Assembly (NCBI GenBank): GCA_913061275.1
Contig: CAJXSR010000009.1
Span: forward strand, 1 to 64,000
Direction: 5' to 3'
Source: an uncultured Paracoccaceae bacterium
GTDB lineage: Bacteria; Pseudomonadota; Alphaproteobacteria; Rhodobacterales; Rhodobacteraceae
Length of the DNA: 64,000 nt
Under the pieces are notes generated by a model that saw only the letters and a list, made by a program, of their open reading frames with translations, was not told the origin of the DNA and did not search any database. Positions 26,345 to 34,223 of this stretch are shown here, piece after piece (the stretch's first letter is position 1; the number at the start of each line of letters is the position of its first letter). The position numbers were made by a program, and so were the translations under genes.

Positions 26345-27568
26345 ATGGAAAATACCCATTCAACACGTCCAGAATTTTACACCTACCACAACGAAGCCAT
26401 GGCACCTTTGCCGTTTGCCCAAGCCGAATACGATCAACGTATCGCTGGCCTGCGCAAAATTATGCAAGATCAGGATCTGACCGCGGTCGTCCTGACATCA
26501 ATGCACAACATCGCCTACTATTCAGGCTTTCTATATTGCAGCTTCGGTCGCCCCTACGCATGCGTTGTCACCCATGACACTACCCACACGATTTCAGCGG
26601 GCATTGACGCGGGCCAGCCTGCACGGCGTTCAGCTTGTGATAACATCACCTACACTGACTGGAAACGCGATAATTACTGGCGTGCAATTAAATCCTGCAT
26701 CAATGGCGCAAAATCCATGGGCATAGAAGGCGACCACCTGACCTTGATGGCGCAACAAAAACTACAAGAATTCCTTGGCCCTAAAAAAGTAGCTGATATC
26801 GCACCCGCCACCATGCTGCAACGCATGATAAAATCCTCTGCTGAAATTGCACTCATCAAGGAAGGTGCGCGTATCGCAGACGTCGGCGGTTTCGCCATTC
26901 GTGATGCGATCAAAGTCGGTACCCGTGAAATAGACGTGGCCATGGCAGGCCGTGATGCGATGGAACTGGAAATCGCCAAATCATTTCCAGACAGCGAAAT
27001 TCGTGACAGCTGGGTCTGGTTCCAATCAGGTATCAACACTGACGGTGCCCATAACCCCGTCACCACCCGCCGTCTGGAAGCGGGCGATATACTATCCCTG
27101 AACACCTTCCCGATGATCAACGGCTACTATACAGCCCTAGAACGCACGTTATTTGTAGGCGAGCCTAACCAAGCACAAATGCGGGTTTGGCAGGCAAATG
27201 TCGAAGCGCATGAGCTTGGCCTTTCGTTAATCAAACAGGGCGCCACCTGTTCAGGTATTTGCAATGAGATTAACGCATTGTTTGAAGCGCATAATTTGCT
27301 GCAATACCGCAGCTTTGGTTACGGCCATTCCTTTGGCATCCTATCCCACTATTATGGCCGTGAAGCAGGCCTAGAACTGCGCGAAGACATCGACACAATG
27401 TTGACCCCTGGCATGGTTGTTTCAATGGAACCTATGGTGACATTACCAGAAACAGACGCTGCCGCAGGCGGTTATCGCGAACATGATATCGTGGTGATAA
27501 CGGACAAAGGTGAAGAAAACATTACCAAATTCCCCTACGGACCCGAACATAATATCGTAGCCGCATAA
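26345..27568 (+). CDS. Creatinase (creatine amidinohydrolase)
   Basis: Hydrolyses creatine to sarcosine and urea in the cytoplasm. The 407-residue sequence follows the Pseudomonas enzyme closely from end to end. Shared segments include YYSGFLYCSFGRPYACVV, WFQSGINTDGAHNPVTTR, YGHSFGILSHYYGREAGLEL and ENITKFPYGPEHNI. The catalytic His lies at 236 and the creatine-binding Glu at 266, with a later Glu in VVSMEPM, all present. Like other creatinases it has the M24 pita-bread fold but lacks the aminopeptidase metal ligands. The sarcosine made could feed the soxBDAG oxidase 30 kb away. It stands alone downstream of yidD with its own ribosome site and leader. Confidence 0.94.
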   Translation: MENTHSTRPEFYTYHNEAMAPLPFAQAEYDQRIAGLRKIMQDQDLTAVVLTSMHNIAYYSGFLYCSFGRPYACVVTHDTTHTISAGIDAGQPARRSACDNITYTDWKRDNYWRAIKSCINGAKSMGIEGDHLTLMAQQKLQEFLGPKKVADIAPATMLQRMIKSSAEIALIKEGARIADVGGFAIRDAIKVGTREIDVAMAGRDAMELEIAKSFPDSEIRDSWVWFQSGINTDGAHNPVTTRRLEAGDILSLNTFPMINGYYTALERTLFVGEPNQAQMRVWQANVEAHELGLSLIKQGATCSGICNEINALFEAHNLLQYRSFGYGHSFGILSHYYGREAGLELREDIDTMLTPGMVVSMEPMVTLPETDAAAGGYREHDIVVITDKGEENITKFPYGPEHNIVAA

Positions 27569-27575
27569 ACAAAAC

Positions 27576-27601
27576 GGGGTGCGCAATAAAACGCGCGCCC
27601 C
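27576..27601 (+). terminator. Hairpin after the creatinase gene
   Basis: GGGGTGCGC (27576-27584) faces GCGCGCCCC (27593-27601), a 9-bp GC-rich stem with one wobble pair and an AT-rich 8-base loop. It begins 8 bp after the creatinase stop codon. The T-run of a classical intrinsic terminator is absent. Confidence 0.55.
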
Positions 27602-27686
27602 AGTCCCATCGGCAAAACTTAACCGAATTGACCACACGCACAAATTCGCCTTGTCAAATCAGGTGTAACCGCCCAAATGCTGTGCA

Positions 27687-27893
27687 ATGACCGATGCCTA
27701 TACCCTTCAACTCAAAGAAATTTCAGAACGGCTGATCCACAACATCGCCATGATGGAAATCTATGTAAAATTCGAAATCATCGCCCGTGATGAAATAGAC
27801 CAAGCCGTGCTGCATTCCGACAGTATGAAGGCCCTAGATCGCGCCGCCCAAAGGCTAAATGATACCCATACAAAAAAGCGAAAAACTGTGTAA
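27687..27893 (+). CDS. Hypothetical small protein
   Basis: A 68-codon frame begins with an ATG at 27687. The product is helical and charged (LKEISERLIHNIAMMEIYVK, then DEIDQAVLHSDS), with a basic tail KKRKTV. I recognise no family. It lacks a good ribosome site, but its base composition and codon use look more like a gene than like the AT-rich flanks. It could be a small regulator or chance coding. Confidence 0.35.
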   Translation: MTDAYTLQLKEISERLIHNIAMMEIYVKFEIIARDEIDQAVLHSDSMKALDRAAQRLNDTHTKKRKTV

Positions 27894-27906
27894 ACCGCAC
27901 AATTAC

Positions 27907-27955
27907 CCCTACGAAACGCCGATCATAAAACACCGTAGGGTGGGCTTCAGCCCAC
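27907..27955. repeat. REP-like palindromic element
   Basis: GTGGGC (27940-27945) pairs with GCCCAC (27950-27955) around TTCA. The preceding CGTAGGG (27934-27940) can also pair with CCCTACG (27907-27913). The GTAGGGTGGGCTTCAGCCCAC core is of a type scattered widely in proteobacterial genomes as repeated extragenic palindromes. Copy number in this genome cannot be judged from one window. Confidence 0.5.
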
Positions 27956-28090
27956 GCGTAGCAAAAACATCAGGGTCACACCTGACGCGCAGGTGCTGTA
28001 AATTGTCACAAGGTTATGCCTTTTCGATGCAAACCTTTGCCTTTATGGGCAGATAGGTTTGCCTTATAAGGCTAAATAATTGGGAAAGCG

Positions 28091-28117
28091 GTCATCTGAG
28101 TAAAATAGTCAGATGAC
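28091..28117. repeat. Inverted repeat upstream of MOSC locus
   Basis: GTCATCTGA (28091-28099) and TCAGATGAC (28109-28117) are perfect complements around a 9-base spacer. The right arm overlaps the direct repeat described at 28108-28131. It may be a terminator stem, a protein site or the end of a mobile segment; no T-run follows. Confidence 0.5.
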
Positions 28118-28131
28118 AGGTTAAAGCCCTT
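28108..28131 (+). repeat. Imperfect direct repeat, copy 1
   Basis: GTCAGATGAC followed by AGGTTAAAGCCCTT recurs at 29113-29136 as GTCAGATGAC followed by TGCTTATAGCCCTT. The two 24-base copies differ at three positions, lie 1005 bp apart in the same orientation, and enclose the MOSC gene. Confidence 0.6.
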
Positions 28132-28215
28132 ATACCTATTTTCTGTGACGCAGCTAAGGTCTGCCTTCAATGCGGTATCCATCCAGACAATCGAATATAA
28201 TCATTCCGAAGCCAC

Positions 28216-28866
28216 TTAATTGGCTCCTAATTCCGAAATTCGCTCGGCAAACAGGTTTTTCAGGACCTCCGACAGGGCTGCAGTCTGCACGACACGGCGC
28301 ATTTTACCTACATTTTGCTTGTCAAAGAACCGAAGCCGATGAACTTCTTCAACGCTGGGGGCTGCTTCGTTTGTTTTCACACATTCGATTGTATTTCCAG
28401 CCTCAATCGCGCCCTCTTGAAGCACACGAAGGTAAAACCCGGTTTTAGCAGTGGATATACAGGTTTCGAGTGCCTTAGAGTCACCCAATTTTACGCCGAA
28501 TTTAAAGCAGGGCATACGCGGCATCGTAACTTCAAACACAGCCTGACCCACCCTGAATTGGTCACCAATTCGCACTTCGTTCTCGACCAACCCCTCTGTC
28601 GTTAGGTTCTCACCAAAATGCCCGAATTCAAACGGCTCTTGCCCATAGAGATCGTGATAAAAGGAATAATGTTCGACCGGCGAAGCGAGCACTGTTTTAT
28701 CGGGGCCGCCATGTGCTTTCAGGTTGGCCTGTTCATCCCCGTCGATACCAGTCTTATGGACCATGTGCTGTCCGCCAACTGATATTTTGTAGATGGCCGT
28801 TGGAACGTCTTTGCCCATATACTGGATCGTTCTTGGTTTACCGATGCTGATTGCTAGAATACGCAT
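28216..28866 (-). CDS. MOSC domain-containing protein, YiiM type
   Basis: A stand-alone MOSC protein, the family that uses molybdenum cofactor or handles sulfur; E. coli YiiM gives resistance to N-hydroxylated bases. The 216-residue product begins MRILAISIGKPRTI at ATG 28866, chosen because GGAG lies six bases upstream. Visible family marks are GIDGDEQANLKAHGGPDKTV, FGHFGENLTTEGL, RIGDQFRVG and the conserved Cys in PRMPCFKFGVKLGD. It stands between two copies of a 24-bp direct repeat, with no related neighbours. Confidence 0.88.
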   Translation of the reverse strand: MRILAISIGKPRTIQYMGKDVPTAIYKISVGGQHMVHKTGIDGDEQANLKAHGGPDKTVLASPVEHYSFYHDLYGQEPFEFGHFGENLTTEGLVENEVRIGDQFRVGQAVFEVTMPRMPCFKFGVKLGDSKALETCISTAKTGFYLRVLQEGAIEAGNTIECVKTNEAAPSVEEVHRLRFFDKQNVGKMRRVVQTAALSEVLKNLFAERISELGAN

Positions 28867-29246
28867 TTTCACTCCATTCCCGGTGCACAACTTGGGCCGA
28901 TCTGAGTTCCATGCTTATCACAATGGCCAAACAATTCCTAATCTGGGGGTTCGTAGCCGCTCATTGCTGCCATCCGCATCAAATAATCTAATCACTACTA
29001 CCCGCCTAATACGCTCCCAGAGGCTGCCGCTGGCCCAATCGCAGCGAAAGTCGGTTTTGTCCGCATAACTGCCGTTGGGCCGTTTTCAGGAAGAAAATAC
29101 CTGATAGAAAATGTCAGATGACTGCTTATAGCCCTTCTATAACATTCAATGAAAATTGATTTCGGGGTCACTTGAATTCACGGCTGTTGCTCGCAAGCAG
29201 GTGCTCGCTTAATAAGACACTCTTGTCATTGTCTAAAGAAGTTAAA
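28867..29246. other. Intergenic region, MOSC to acetyltransferase
   Basis: This 380-bp stretch contains the promoter side of the divergent MOSC gene and the second copy of the 24-bp direct repeat at 29113-29136. I see no ORF with a ribosome site and no RNA gene. A frame upstream of the acetyltransferase start reaches back to 29172 but begins with TTG and has no ribosome site. Confidence 0.45.
29113..29136 (+). repeat. Imperfect direct repeat, copy 2
   Basis: Second copy of the repeat whose first copy is at 28108-28131: GTCAGATGAC, then TGCTTATAGCCCTT. Three positions differ. The left arm of the inverted repeat seen beside copy 1 is missing here. Confidence 0.6.
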
Positions 29247-29720
29247 ATGAAACACAAAATCACCTTTGCCCGATTGCATGAGATTGAGTCGGCAGAAATA
29301 ATTGCGCACATGTCTGATCCTCGTGTTGCGGAACACATGCCGCTACTCACATACGAATGGGACGAGGCTGCTGTGACCAAATTTATCAAGACTAAGGAAA
29401 AATGCTGGAGCCGCGATGGGCTTGGGCATTGGGCTATATTGTCAAACAATAAATATGTCGGTTGGGGCGGCTTTCAAAAGGAGGGAGACGAGTGGGACTA
29501 CGGTTTAGTTTTAAAGCCAAACTCCTTTGGGCTAGGAACACGCATTTCAAGAAAAGCAATCGAGTTTGCCCTTGCAGATGAGCGTATTCCTTTCGTAACT
29601 TTCCTCTTACCACCATCACGTAAAAACCTAGGCGCGCTTGATAGACTTGGAGCAAAACTTGTCGATGAGATAAAATATGATGGCGCAACGTTTCTTAAAT
29701 ATCGGCTTGATACTGAGTAA
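29247..29720 (+). CDS. GNAT-family N-acetyltransferase
   Basis: Transfers an acetyl group from acetyl-CoA to an amine; the acceptor is unknown. The 157-residue product from ATG 29247 has the order expected for the RimJ/RimL-like group: an N-terminal ITFARLHEIESAEII, central strands around GHWAILSNNKYVGWGGF, the CoA-binding loop LKPNSFGLGTRISRKAIEFA, and a late RKNLGALDRLGAKLVDEI. An in-frame TTG at 29172 would add 25 unrelated-looking residues, so I reject it. It has no functional neighbours. Confidence 0.82.
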   Translation: MKHKITFARLHEIESAEIIAHMSDPRVAEHMPLLTYEWDEAAVTKFIKTKEKCWSRDGLGHWAILSNNKYVGWGGFQKEGDEWDYGLVLKPNSFGLGTRISRKAIEFALADERIPFVTFLLPPSRKNLGALDRLGAKLVDEIKYDGATFLKYRLDTE

Positions 29721-29860
29721 CCGCTTTGTCCGCTCAGCCGCCATTGGTCAGGAATTTCTGAAGTCTGCTACCCATAGGCAAAGCTATGTGTCCATAAAGG
29801 CAATAGTGGTGCGTCATTCACTTTTCCGCCCTCCTAATACCAACCCCTTTAGCGATTGCA

Positions 29861-29877
29861 AAAAGGCAAAACCTTTT
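29861..29877 (-). terminator. Small hairpin between convergent genes
   Basis: AAAAGG and CCTTTT pair around CAAAA. On the minus strand the stem ends in a run of five T. It lies 31 bp past the end of the frameshifted BrnA-like gene and 140 bp past the acetyltransferase, so it might stop transcription from either side. The stem is short and weak. Confidence 0.35.
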
Positions 29878-29907
29878 GGCATTCCATAGGGGGGTGCGAA
29901 TGCGCCT

Positions 29908-30265
29908 TCATTCCTCTTCCCAACTCTGTTTCATAACCTCTTCAAAATACTGATGCGCCAGCGCGTTTTCCTCGTTCTTGGCGAAATGCGTGTTTAGCAA
30001 CCCCTGCACCATCGCCACATAATAAACCCGCAGAACTTGGTTCATACGGGCCTGATAGCGTGGCCCCATTTTTTTTGAACCAGCGCAACATGTCCGCGTC
30101 CACGCGCATGGTGATTTTGGTTTTATGCGGCTCGATCGGTTTATCTACTTCCAGAAAATTCCAGCCTTCGGGAATACTGCGGTCGACCCATGCGTCAGAC
30201 ATATCGTGCTGCATCCGCGCAAGGGCGGCTTTAACATCGTGGCGGCGTTGGGCTTTGGTTTTCAT
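29908..30265 (-). pseudogene. BrnA-like antitoxin gene with a frameshift in an A8 run
   Basis: BrnA proteins are DNA-binding antitoxins that neutralise the BrnT RNase and repress their own promoter. From ATG 30265 (AGGA nine bases upstream) the frame encodes KTKITMRVDADMLRWFKK, then meets eight A on the coding strand (30069-30076). After that it reads an unrelated tail to a stop at 29942. If one A is removed the frame continues as MGPRYQARMNQVLRVYY, the usual ribbon-helix-helix end of the family, and runs to a stop at 29908. So the gene carries a +1 base. It may be a true mutation, a sequencing error in the homopolymer, or a slippage site. No BrnT gene adjoins it. Confidence 0.75.
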
Positions 30266-30333
30266 CAGCGGCATCCTGTCTAAAAACCCCAGAATTGCGG
30301 CTAATCCTTAACAATTTCAAACCCCAGCGTTTG

Positions 30334-30372
30334 CCATACGTTTTCCATACACATTCCATACGGTTTCCATAC
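30334..30372 (-). promoter_or_regulatory. Four 11-bp phased repeats upstream of the BrnA-like gene
   Basis: On the plus strand CCATAC occurs at 30334, 30345, 30356 and 30367, exactly 11 bases apart; read toward the BrnA-like gene it is GTATGG. The bases between are mostly A or T. An exact 11-bp period puts every copy on one face of the helix. The array ends about 70 bp before the antitoxin start, where an operator would sit, and a BrnA-type ribbon-helix-helix protein binds such arrays. Function is inferred from position and spacing. Confidence 0.55.
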
Positions 30373-30474
30373 AGCCCAATACGGGCCAATTCCCAAAACC
30401 TTACCCAACCGTACCCCGCATTAACAAACCACCCGCAGGCCATGCGGGTATCGTACGCCATTTTAAGGTGTAAT

Positions 30475-31245
30475 CTATCGACCTTTAAACACGGGCTTTC
30501 GTTTTTCAACGAATGCCGTCATGCCTTCTTTTTGATCCTCTGTTGCAAACAGTGAATGAAAAACACGCCGTTCAAACAGCAGGCCTTCGGCAAGGCTTAC
30601 CTCATCGGCACGGTTCACCGCATCACGGATAAGCCCGGTTACCGGTTTTGAATAATCAGATATTGTTGCGGCAGCTTTCATAGCAACTTCAACAACTTGC
30701 TCGTCCTCCACAACCCGCGCGACAAGCCCACAAGCTAAGGCTTCTGCCGCATCCATCATCCTGCCTGTCAGGTGCATATCCATCGATTTAGCGCGGCCAA
30801 TAAGTTTGGTCATCCGTTGCGAGCCGCCCATACCAGCCATCACGCCCAGCTTAACCTCTGGCTGACCAAACTTGGCGCCCTCACCCGCAATAATGAAGTC
30901 ACACATCATCGCCAGTTCACACCCACCACCCAGCGCAAAACCGTTGACGGCAGCAATTTTGGGGGTGCGAAATGCCGTGAAAACATCCCAGTCAGCAAAG
31001 TAATCACTAGCAGCCATATCCGCATAATCCTTACCCTGCATTTCCTTAATATCCGCCCCCGCCGCAAAGGCTTTTTCATTGCCGGTCAACACAAAACAGC
31101 CAACACTGGGATCCTTGTCCAGCGGGGTCAACGCGGTAATAATTTCTTCCAGCAGCTGCGCGTTCAACGCATTCAACTGCTTGGGGCGGTCTATCTGTAC
31201 CAAAACAACGCCACCTTCACGGATGATTTTCAGGGTCTCTAACAT
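30475..31245 (-). CDS. Enoyl-CoA hydratase
   Basis: Crotonase-fold enzyme that adds water to 2-enoyl-CoA thioesters. In this cluster it probably serves tiglyl-CoA or methacrylyl-CoA from isoleucine and valine. The 256-residue protein has the oxyanion segments KAFAAGADIKEM and NGFALGGGCELAMMCD. The two catalytic Glu are present, one in GGCELAMM and one in FGQPEVKLGV. It is the last gene of the long minus-strand operon, 12 bp after the hydrolase gene. Confidence 0.92.
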   Translation of the reverse strand: MLETLKIIREGGVVLVQIDRPKQLNALNAQLLEEIITALTPLDKDPSVGCFVLTGNEKAFAAGADIKEMQGKDYADMAASDYFADWDVFTAFRTPKIAAVNGFALGGGCELAMMCDFIIAGEGAKFGQPEVKLGVMAGMGGSQRMTKLIGRAKSMDMHLTGRMMDAAEALACGLVARVVEDEQVVEVAMKAAATISDYSKPVTGLIRDAVNRADEVSLAEGLLFERRVFHSLFATEDQKEGMTAFVEKRKPVFKGR

Positions 31246-31257
31246 CGATTTTTCCTT

Positions 31258-32295
31258 TCACGTTACTACAGCAAAATCGCCATCTGCGGCGGATTGATAC
31301 AAACGATCAATCATGCTTTGCGGCACGCTTTCCAGCGTTGGGTATTTCCATTTTGGGGCGCGGTCTTTGTCGATCACTGCGGCACGAATGCCCTCAACCA
31401 GCTCACCGTCCTGCAAGCAAGTGCTGACAATGCGGTATTCATTGCGCAGAGCCATTTCCAACGATCCGTTTTGACGGGCAGTGCGAACAGCAGCCAGAGT
31501 AGTCTTCAGGCACAAAGGCGCGCCGCGCAATGCGCCTTTCAGGGCTGATTTTGCAAAATCCGACGGATCTGTTTCCAAAGCTTGCATAATATCCGAAACA
31601 TCACCTTGCCCAAAGATCGCATCAATCGCCTTGCGATTTTCCGCTAGTGTAGAACACTCTGGTACCATTGCATAATCCTGCAACACTGCTACATCGCCTG
31701 TTTCCAGCAATGCGGCTTTCAGGCTTACCAGCTTATCTGATGGCACAAAATAATCTGCTACCCCTGTATAAATACAATCGGCCCCTGACAGGCGCGCACC
31801 TGTAAGACCTGCATATTCACCGCAAGCCCCCGGCATTTTCCCCAGCAAATGCGTACCACCCACATCAGGGATCAGGCCAATGGCGCATTCGGGCATCGCA
31901 AACATTGTGCGTTCTGTGACAACGCGGTGTGAGCCGTGTGCAGAAATGCCAACCCCGCCACCCATCACGATCCCGTCCATGATCGCAACATAGGGTTTTG
32001 CATAGGTCGAAATCGCGTGGTTCAGTCGGTACTCATCGCGCCAAAATTTCAACGCATTTTTCACCTCCCCGCTTTTGCCTTCGTTATAGATTTTGACAAT
32101 ATCACCGCCTGCACAAAAAGCTTTTTCGCCTGCTGCATCAATCAGCAACAAACTAACATCATCATCCGCTGCGAAGTCATACATTGCGGCCTCAAGATCA
32201 AGACACATCGGGTGGGTCAACGCGTTCAGGGCTTGCGGGCGGTTCAATGTCACATGTCCCGCACGGCCCACTTTACGCACTATCAAGTCACTCAT
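31258..32295 (-). CDS. 3-Hydroxyisobutyryl-CoA hydrolase family protein
   Basis: Frees 3-hydroxyisobutyrate from its CoA ester, a step specific to valine breakdown. It is a crotonase-fold protein of 345 residues, longer than the plain hydratases. The family segments are AFCAGGDIVKIYNEGK, MDGIVMGGGVGISAHGSHRV and FAMPECAIGLIPDVGGTHLL. The longer C-terminal helical part with FAKSALKGALRGAPLCLKTT is also typical. Its start overlaps the acyl-CoA dehydrogenase stop by 4 bp. Confidence 0.9.
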   Translation of the reverse strand: MSDLIVRKVGRAGHVTLNRPQALNALTHPMCLDLEAAMYDFAADDDVSLLLIDAAGEKAFCAGGDIVKIYNEGKSGEVKNALKFWRDEYRLNHAISTYAKPYVAIMDGIVMGGGVGISAHGSHRVVTERTMFAMPECAIGLIPDVGGTHLLGKMPGACGEYAGLTGARLSGADCIYTGVADYFVPSDKLVSLKAALLETGDVAVLQDYAMVPECSTLAENRKAIDAIFGQGDVSDIMQALETDPSDFAKSALKGALRGAPLCLKTTLAAVRTARQNGSLEMALRNEYRIVSTCLQDGELVEGIRAAVIDKDRAPKWKYPTLESVPQSMIDRLYQSAADGDFAVVT

Positions 32296-33443
32296 GACAG
32301 ACCCCGCGCATTTAGAACGGAACGTGCGATAATCATACGCATGATCTCATTGGTGCCTTCAAGAATTTGGTGAACACGAATATCGCGCACGATTTTTTCA
32401 ATGCCGTAATCTTGCAAGTACCCATAGCCGCCCAGCAGTTGCAGCGCGTCATTGGCGACATCAAAGCAGTTATCGGTGACAAAAAGCTTGGCCATAGCAC
32501 AATGCTTACTCGCATCATGTGCGCCTTGATCCAATTTCCACGCAGCTTGGCGCAAAAACACACGAGCGGCTTCTAGCTTGGTTTCCATTTCCGCCAGCTT
32601 GAATTGTAGGGCCTGAAACTGGTCTATGGTTTTGCCGAAAGCTTTGCGTTCGCCCATATAGTTTGCCGCGACTTTTGCGGCTTGTGTTGCTGCCCCCAAG
32701 GAACATGCGGCGATGTTTAAGCGACCGCCGTCCAGCCCTTCCATCGCGTATTTAAAGCCAGAGCCTTCATCACCCATCAAATGATCGCTTGGTACTTCAC
32801 AGGCATCCATTTGCACTTGCGCAGTCGGTTGTGATTTCCAGCCCATTTTGTTTTCTTGCCCGCCAAAAGACAGACCATCGGTTCCATTTGGCACCAACAT
32901 TGTGGAAATACCCTTAGGCCCATCATCACCTGTACGCGCCATCACCAAGTAAAGATCGGCAAAGCCACCACCAGAAATAAATGCCTTGTTACCGCTAAGT
33001 TTAAACCCACTGTCAGTTCTTTCCGCTTTGGTGCGCAAGGCAGCGGCGTCTGATCCTGAACCCGGTTCGGTCAAACAATAAGCAGCATAAATATCAAACC
33101 CGATCAGGCGATCCAGCCATTCGGATTTAAAGCTATCAGTGGCATATTTTGCCACCATATTGGTGCACATATTATGGATAGACATAAACGCTGACACCGA
33201 TGGGCAGGCCATTGCCAAGGCTTCAAAGATCAGCACGGCGTCAAGACGGCTAAGCCCCGTGCCACCCAATTCTTCTGGCACATAAATACCACCAAAACCC
33301 AAATCACCTGCCGCTTTCAACACGCTACGCGGGATCGTGCGATCATCGTCCCATGCCTGTGCATTGGGTGCAATTTCGTCCTGTCCAAACGCATAAGCGG
33401 TGTCAAAAAACAGCTGTTGTTCTTCGTTCAAATTAAACTGCAT
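32292..33443 (-). CDS. Isobutyryl-CoA dehydrogenase-like acyl-CoA dehydrogenase
   Basis: FAD enzyme that oxidises a branched short-chain acyl-CoA, here most likely isobutyryl-CoA to methacrylyl-CoA (valine). The 383-residue protein has YCLTEPGSGSDAAALRTKA and FISGGGFADLYLVMART for FAD binding. The C-terminal HQILEGTNEIMRMIIAR holds the catalytic Glu at the position used by most of the family, unlike isovaleryl-CoA dehydrogenase. It lies between the SDR gene and the hydrolase gene, which act later in the same route. 2-Methylbutyryl-CoA is another possible substrate. Confidence 0.9.
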   Translation of the reverse strand: MQFNLNEEQQLFFDTAYAFGQDEIAPNAQAWDDDRTIPRSVLKAAGDLGFGGIYVPEELGGTGLSRLDAVLIFEALAMACPSVSAFMSIHNMCTNMVAKYATDSFKSEWLDRLIGFDIYAAYCLTEPGSGSDAAALRTKAERTDSGFKLSGNKAFISGGGFADLYLVMARTGDDGPKGISTMLVPNGTDGLSFGGQENKMGWKSQPTAQVQMDACEVPSDHLMGDEGSGFKYAMEGLDGGRLNIAACSLGAATQAAKVAANYMGERKAFGKTIDQFQALQFKLAEMETKLEAARVFLRQAAWKLDQGAHDASKHCAMAKLFVTDNCFDVANDALQLLGGYGYLQDYGIEKIVRDIRVHQILEGTNEIMRMIIARSVLNARGLS

Positions 33444-33452
33444 GTCATATCC

Positions 33453-34223
33453 CTATCTAGGTTGCATCCGCGTGGCACCATCCAAGCGCACGACCTCGCC
33501 GTTCATAAAACTGTTTTCAATCATGTGGTATACAAGGGAAGCAAATTCTTCTGGGGCACCCAATCGGGATGGGAACGGAATGTTCGCAGCCAACGCATCT
33601 TGCACCTCTTGCGGGAATGCGGCAACCATCGGGGTTTTAAAAATACCGGGTGCCACAGACAAAACCCGAATGCCTGATTTTGCCAAGTCGCGCGCCATGG
33701 GCAGGGTCATTGCAGCGACACCACCTTTGGATGCGCCATATGCCACCTGCCCTATCTGGCCTTCAAAGGCGGCCACGGATGCGGTGTTGATAATCACGCC
33801 ACGCTCATTATCGTCGTTCAAAACATCCGCATTTGACATACCCAATGCCGACTGACTGGAGACATTAAACGTACCAACAAGGTTCACGTTGATGACTTTC
33901 TGGAACAATGCCAGATCGTGCGCCGCCCCACGTGACACTGTTTTTGCTGCAGGTGCGATACCTGCACAATTCACGCAAATACGTTCCTGACCGTTGGCGG
34001 CGCGGGCTTTCCCAAGCGCATTTTCCACACTGGCCTGATCGCTGACATCGGCTTGGCAAAACACGCCGCCCAATTCAGCTGCCAGCGCCTCACCCGCTTG
34101 CACATTCATATCCAAAAGGGCCACTTTCACGCCTTTTGATGCCAGTAACTTAGCAACAGCGGCCCCAAGGCCAGAGGCGCCGCCTGTAATGATGGCAGAA
34201 AACTGGTCGATATTATTCATCAC
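33453..34223 (-). CDS. Short-chain dehydrogenase, 2-methyl-3-hydroxybutyryl-CoA dehydrogenase type
   Basis: NAD-dependent short-chain dehydrogenase of 256 residues, similar to the HSD17B10 group. Those enzymes oxidise 3-hydroxyacyl-CoAs, including 2-methyl-3-hydroxybutyryl-CoA from isoleucine. The cofactor motif is ITGGASGLGAAVAKLLASKG and the catalytic Tyr and Lys are in QVAYGASKGGVAAM. The late PMVAAFPQEVQDALAANIPFPSRLG and the short C-terminal end are typical. The start directly follows the thiolase stop. Its place before a dehydrogenase and after a thiolase supports the isoleucine role. Confidence 0.9.
   Translation of the reverse strand: MMNNIDQFSAIITGGASGLGAAVAKLLASKGVKVALLDMNVQAGEALAAELGGVFCQADVSDQASVENALGKARAANGQERICVNCAGIAPAAKTVSRGAAHDLALFQKVINVNLVGTFNVSSQSALGMSNADVLNDDNERGVIINTASVAAFEGQIGQVAYGASKGGVAAMTLPMARDLAKSGIRVLSVAPGIFKTPMVAAFPQEVQDALAANIPFPSRLGAPEEFASLVYHMIENSFMNGEVVRLDGATRMQPR

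Larger units (their letters stand above)
27894..28215. other. Intergenic region with structured repeats
   Basis: This 322-bp gap holds a REP-like hairpin (27907-27955) and a 9-bp inverted repeat (28091-28117). The second arm of that repeat is part of a 24-bp sequence repeated beyond the MOSC gene. No gene is seen. Confidence 0.5.

Noticed and set aside
26345-27568. Annotation as Xaa-Pro aminopeptidase because of the M24 fold.
   Set aside because: The full-length match to creatinase and the creatine-site His and Glu residues fit better, and the aminopeptidase metal ligands are absent.
30231-30509. An open frame upstream of the BrnA-like gene that could be the toxin BrnT.
   Set aside because: Its translation shows no BrnT features, it overlaps the phased repeats, and its composition is that of a chance frame.
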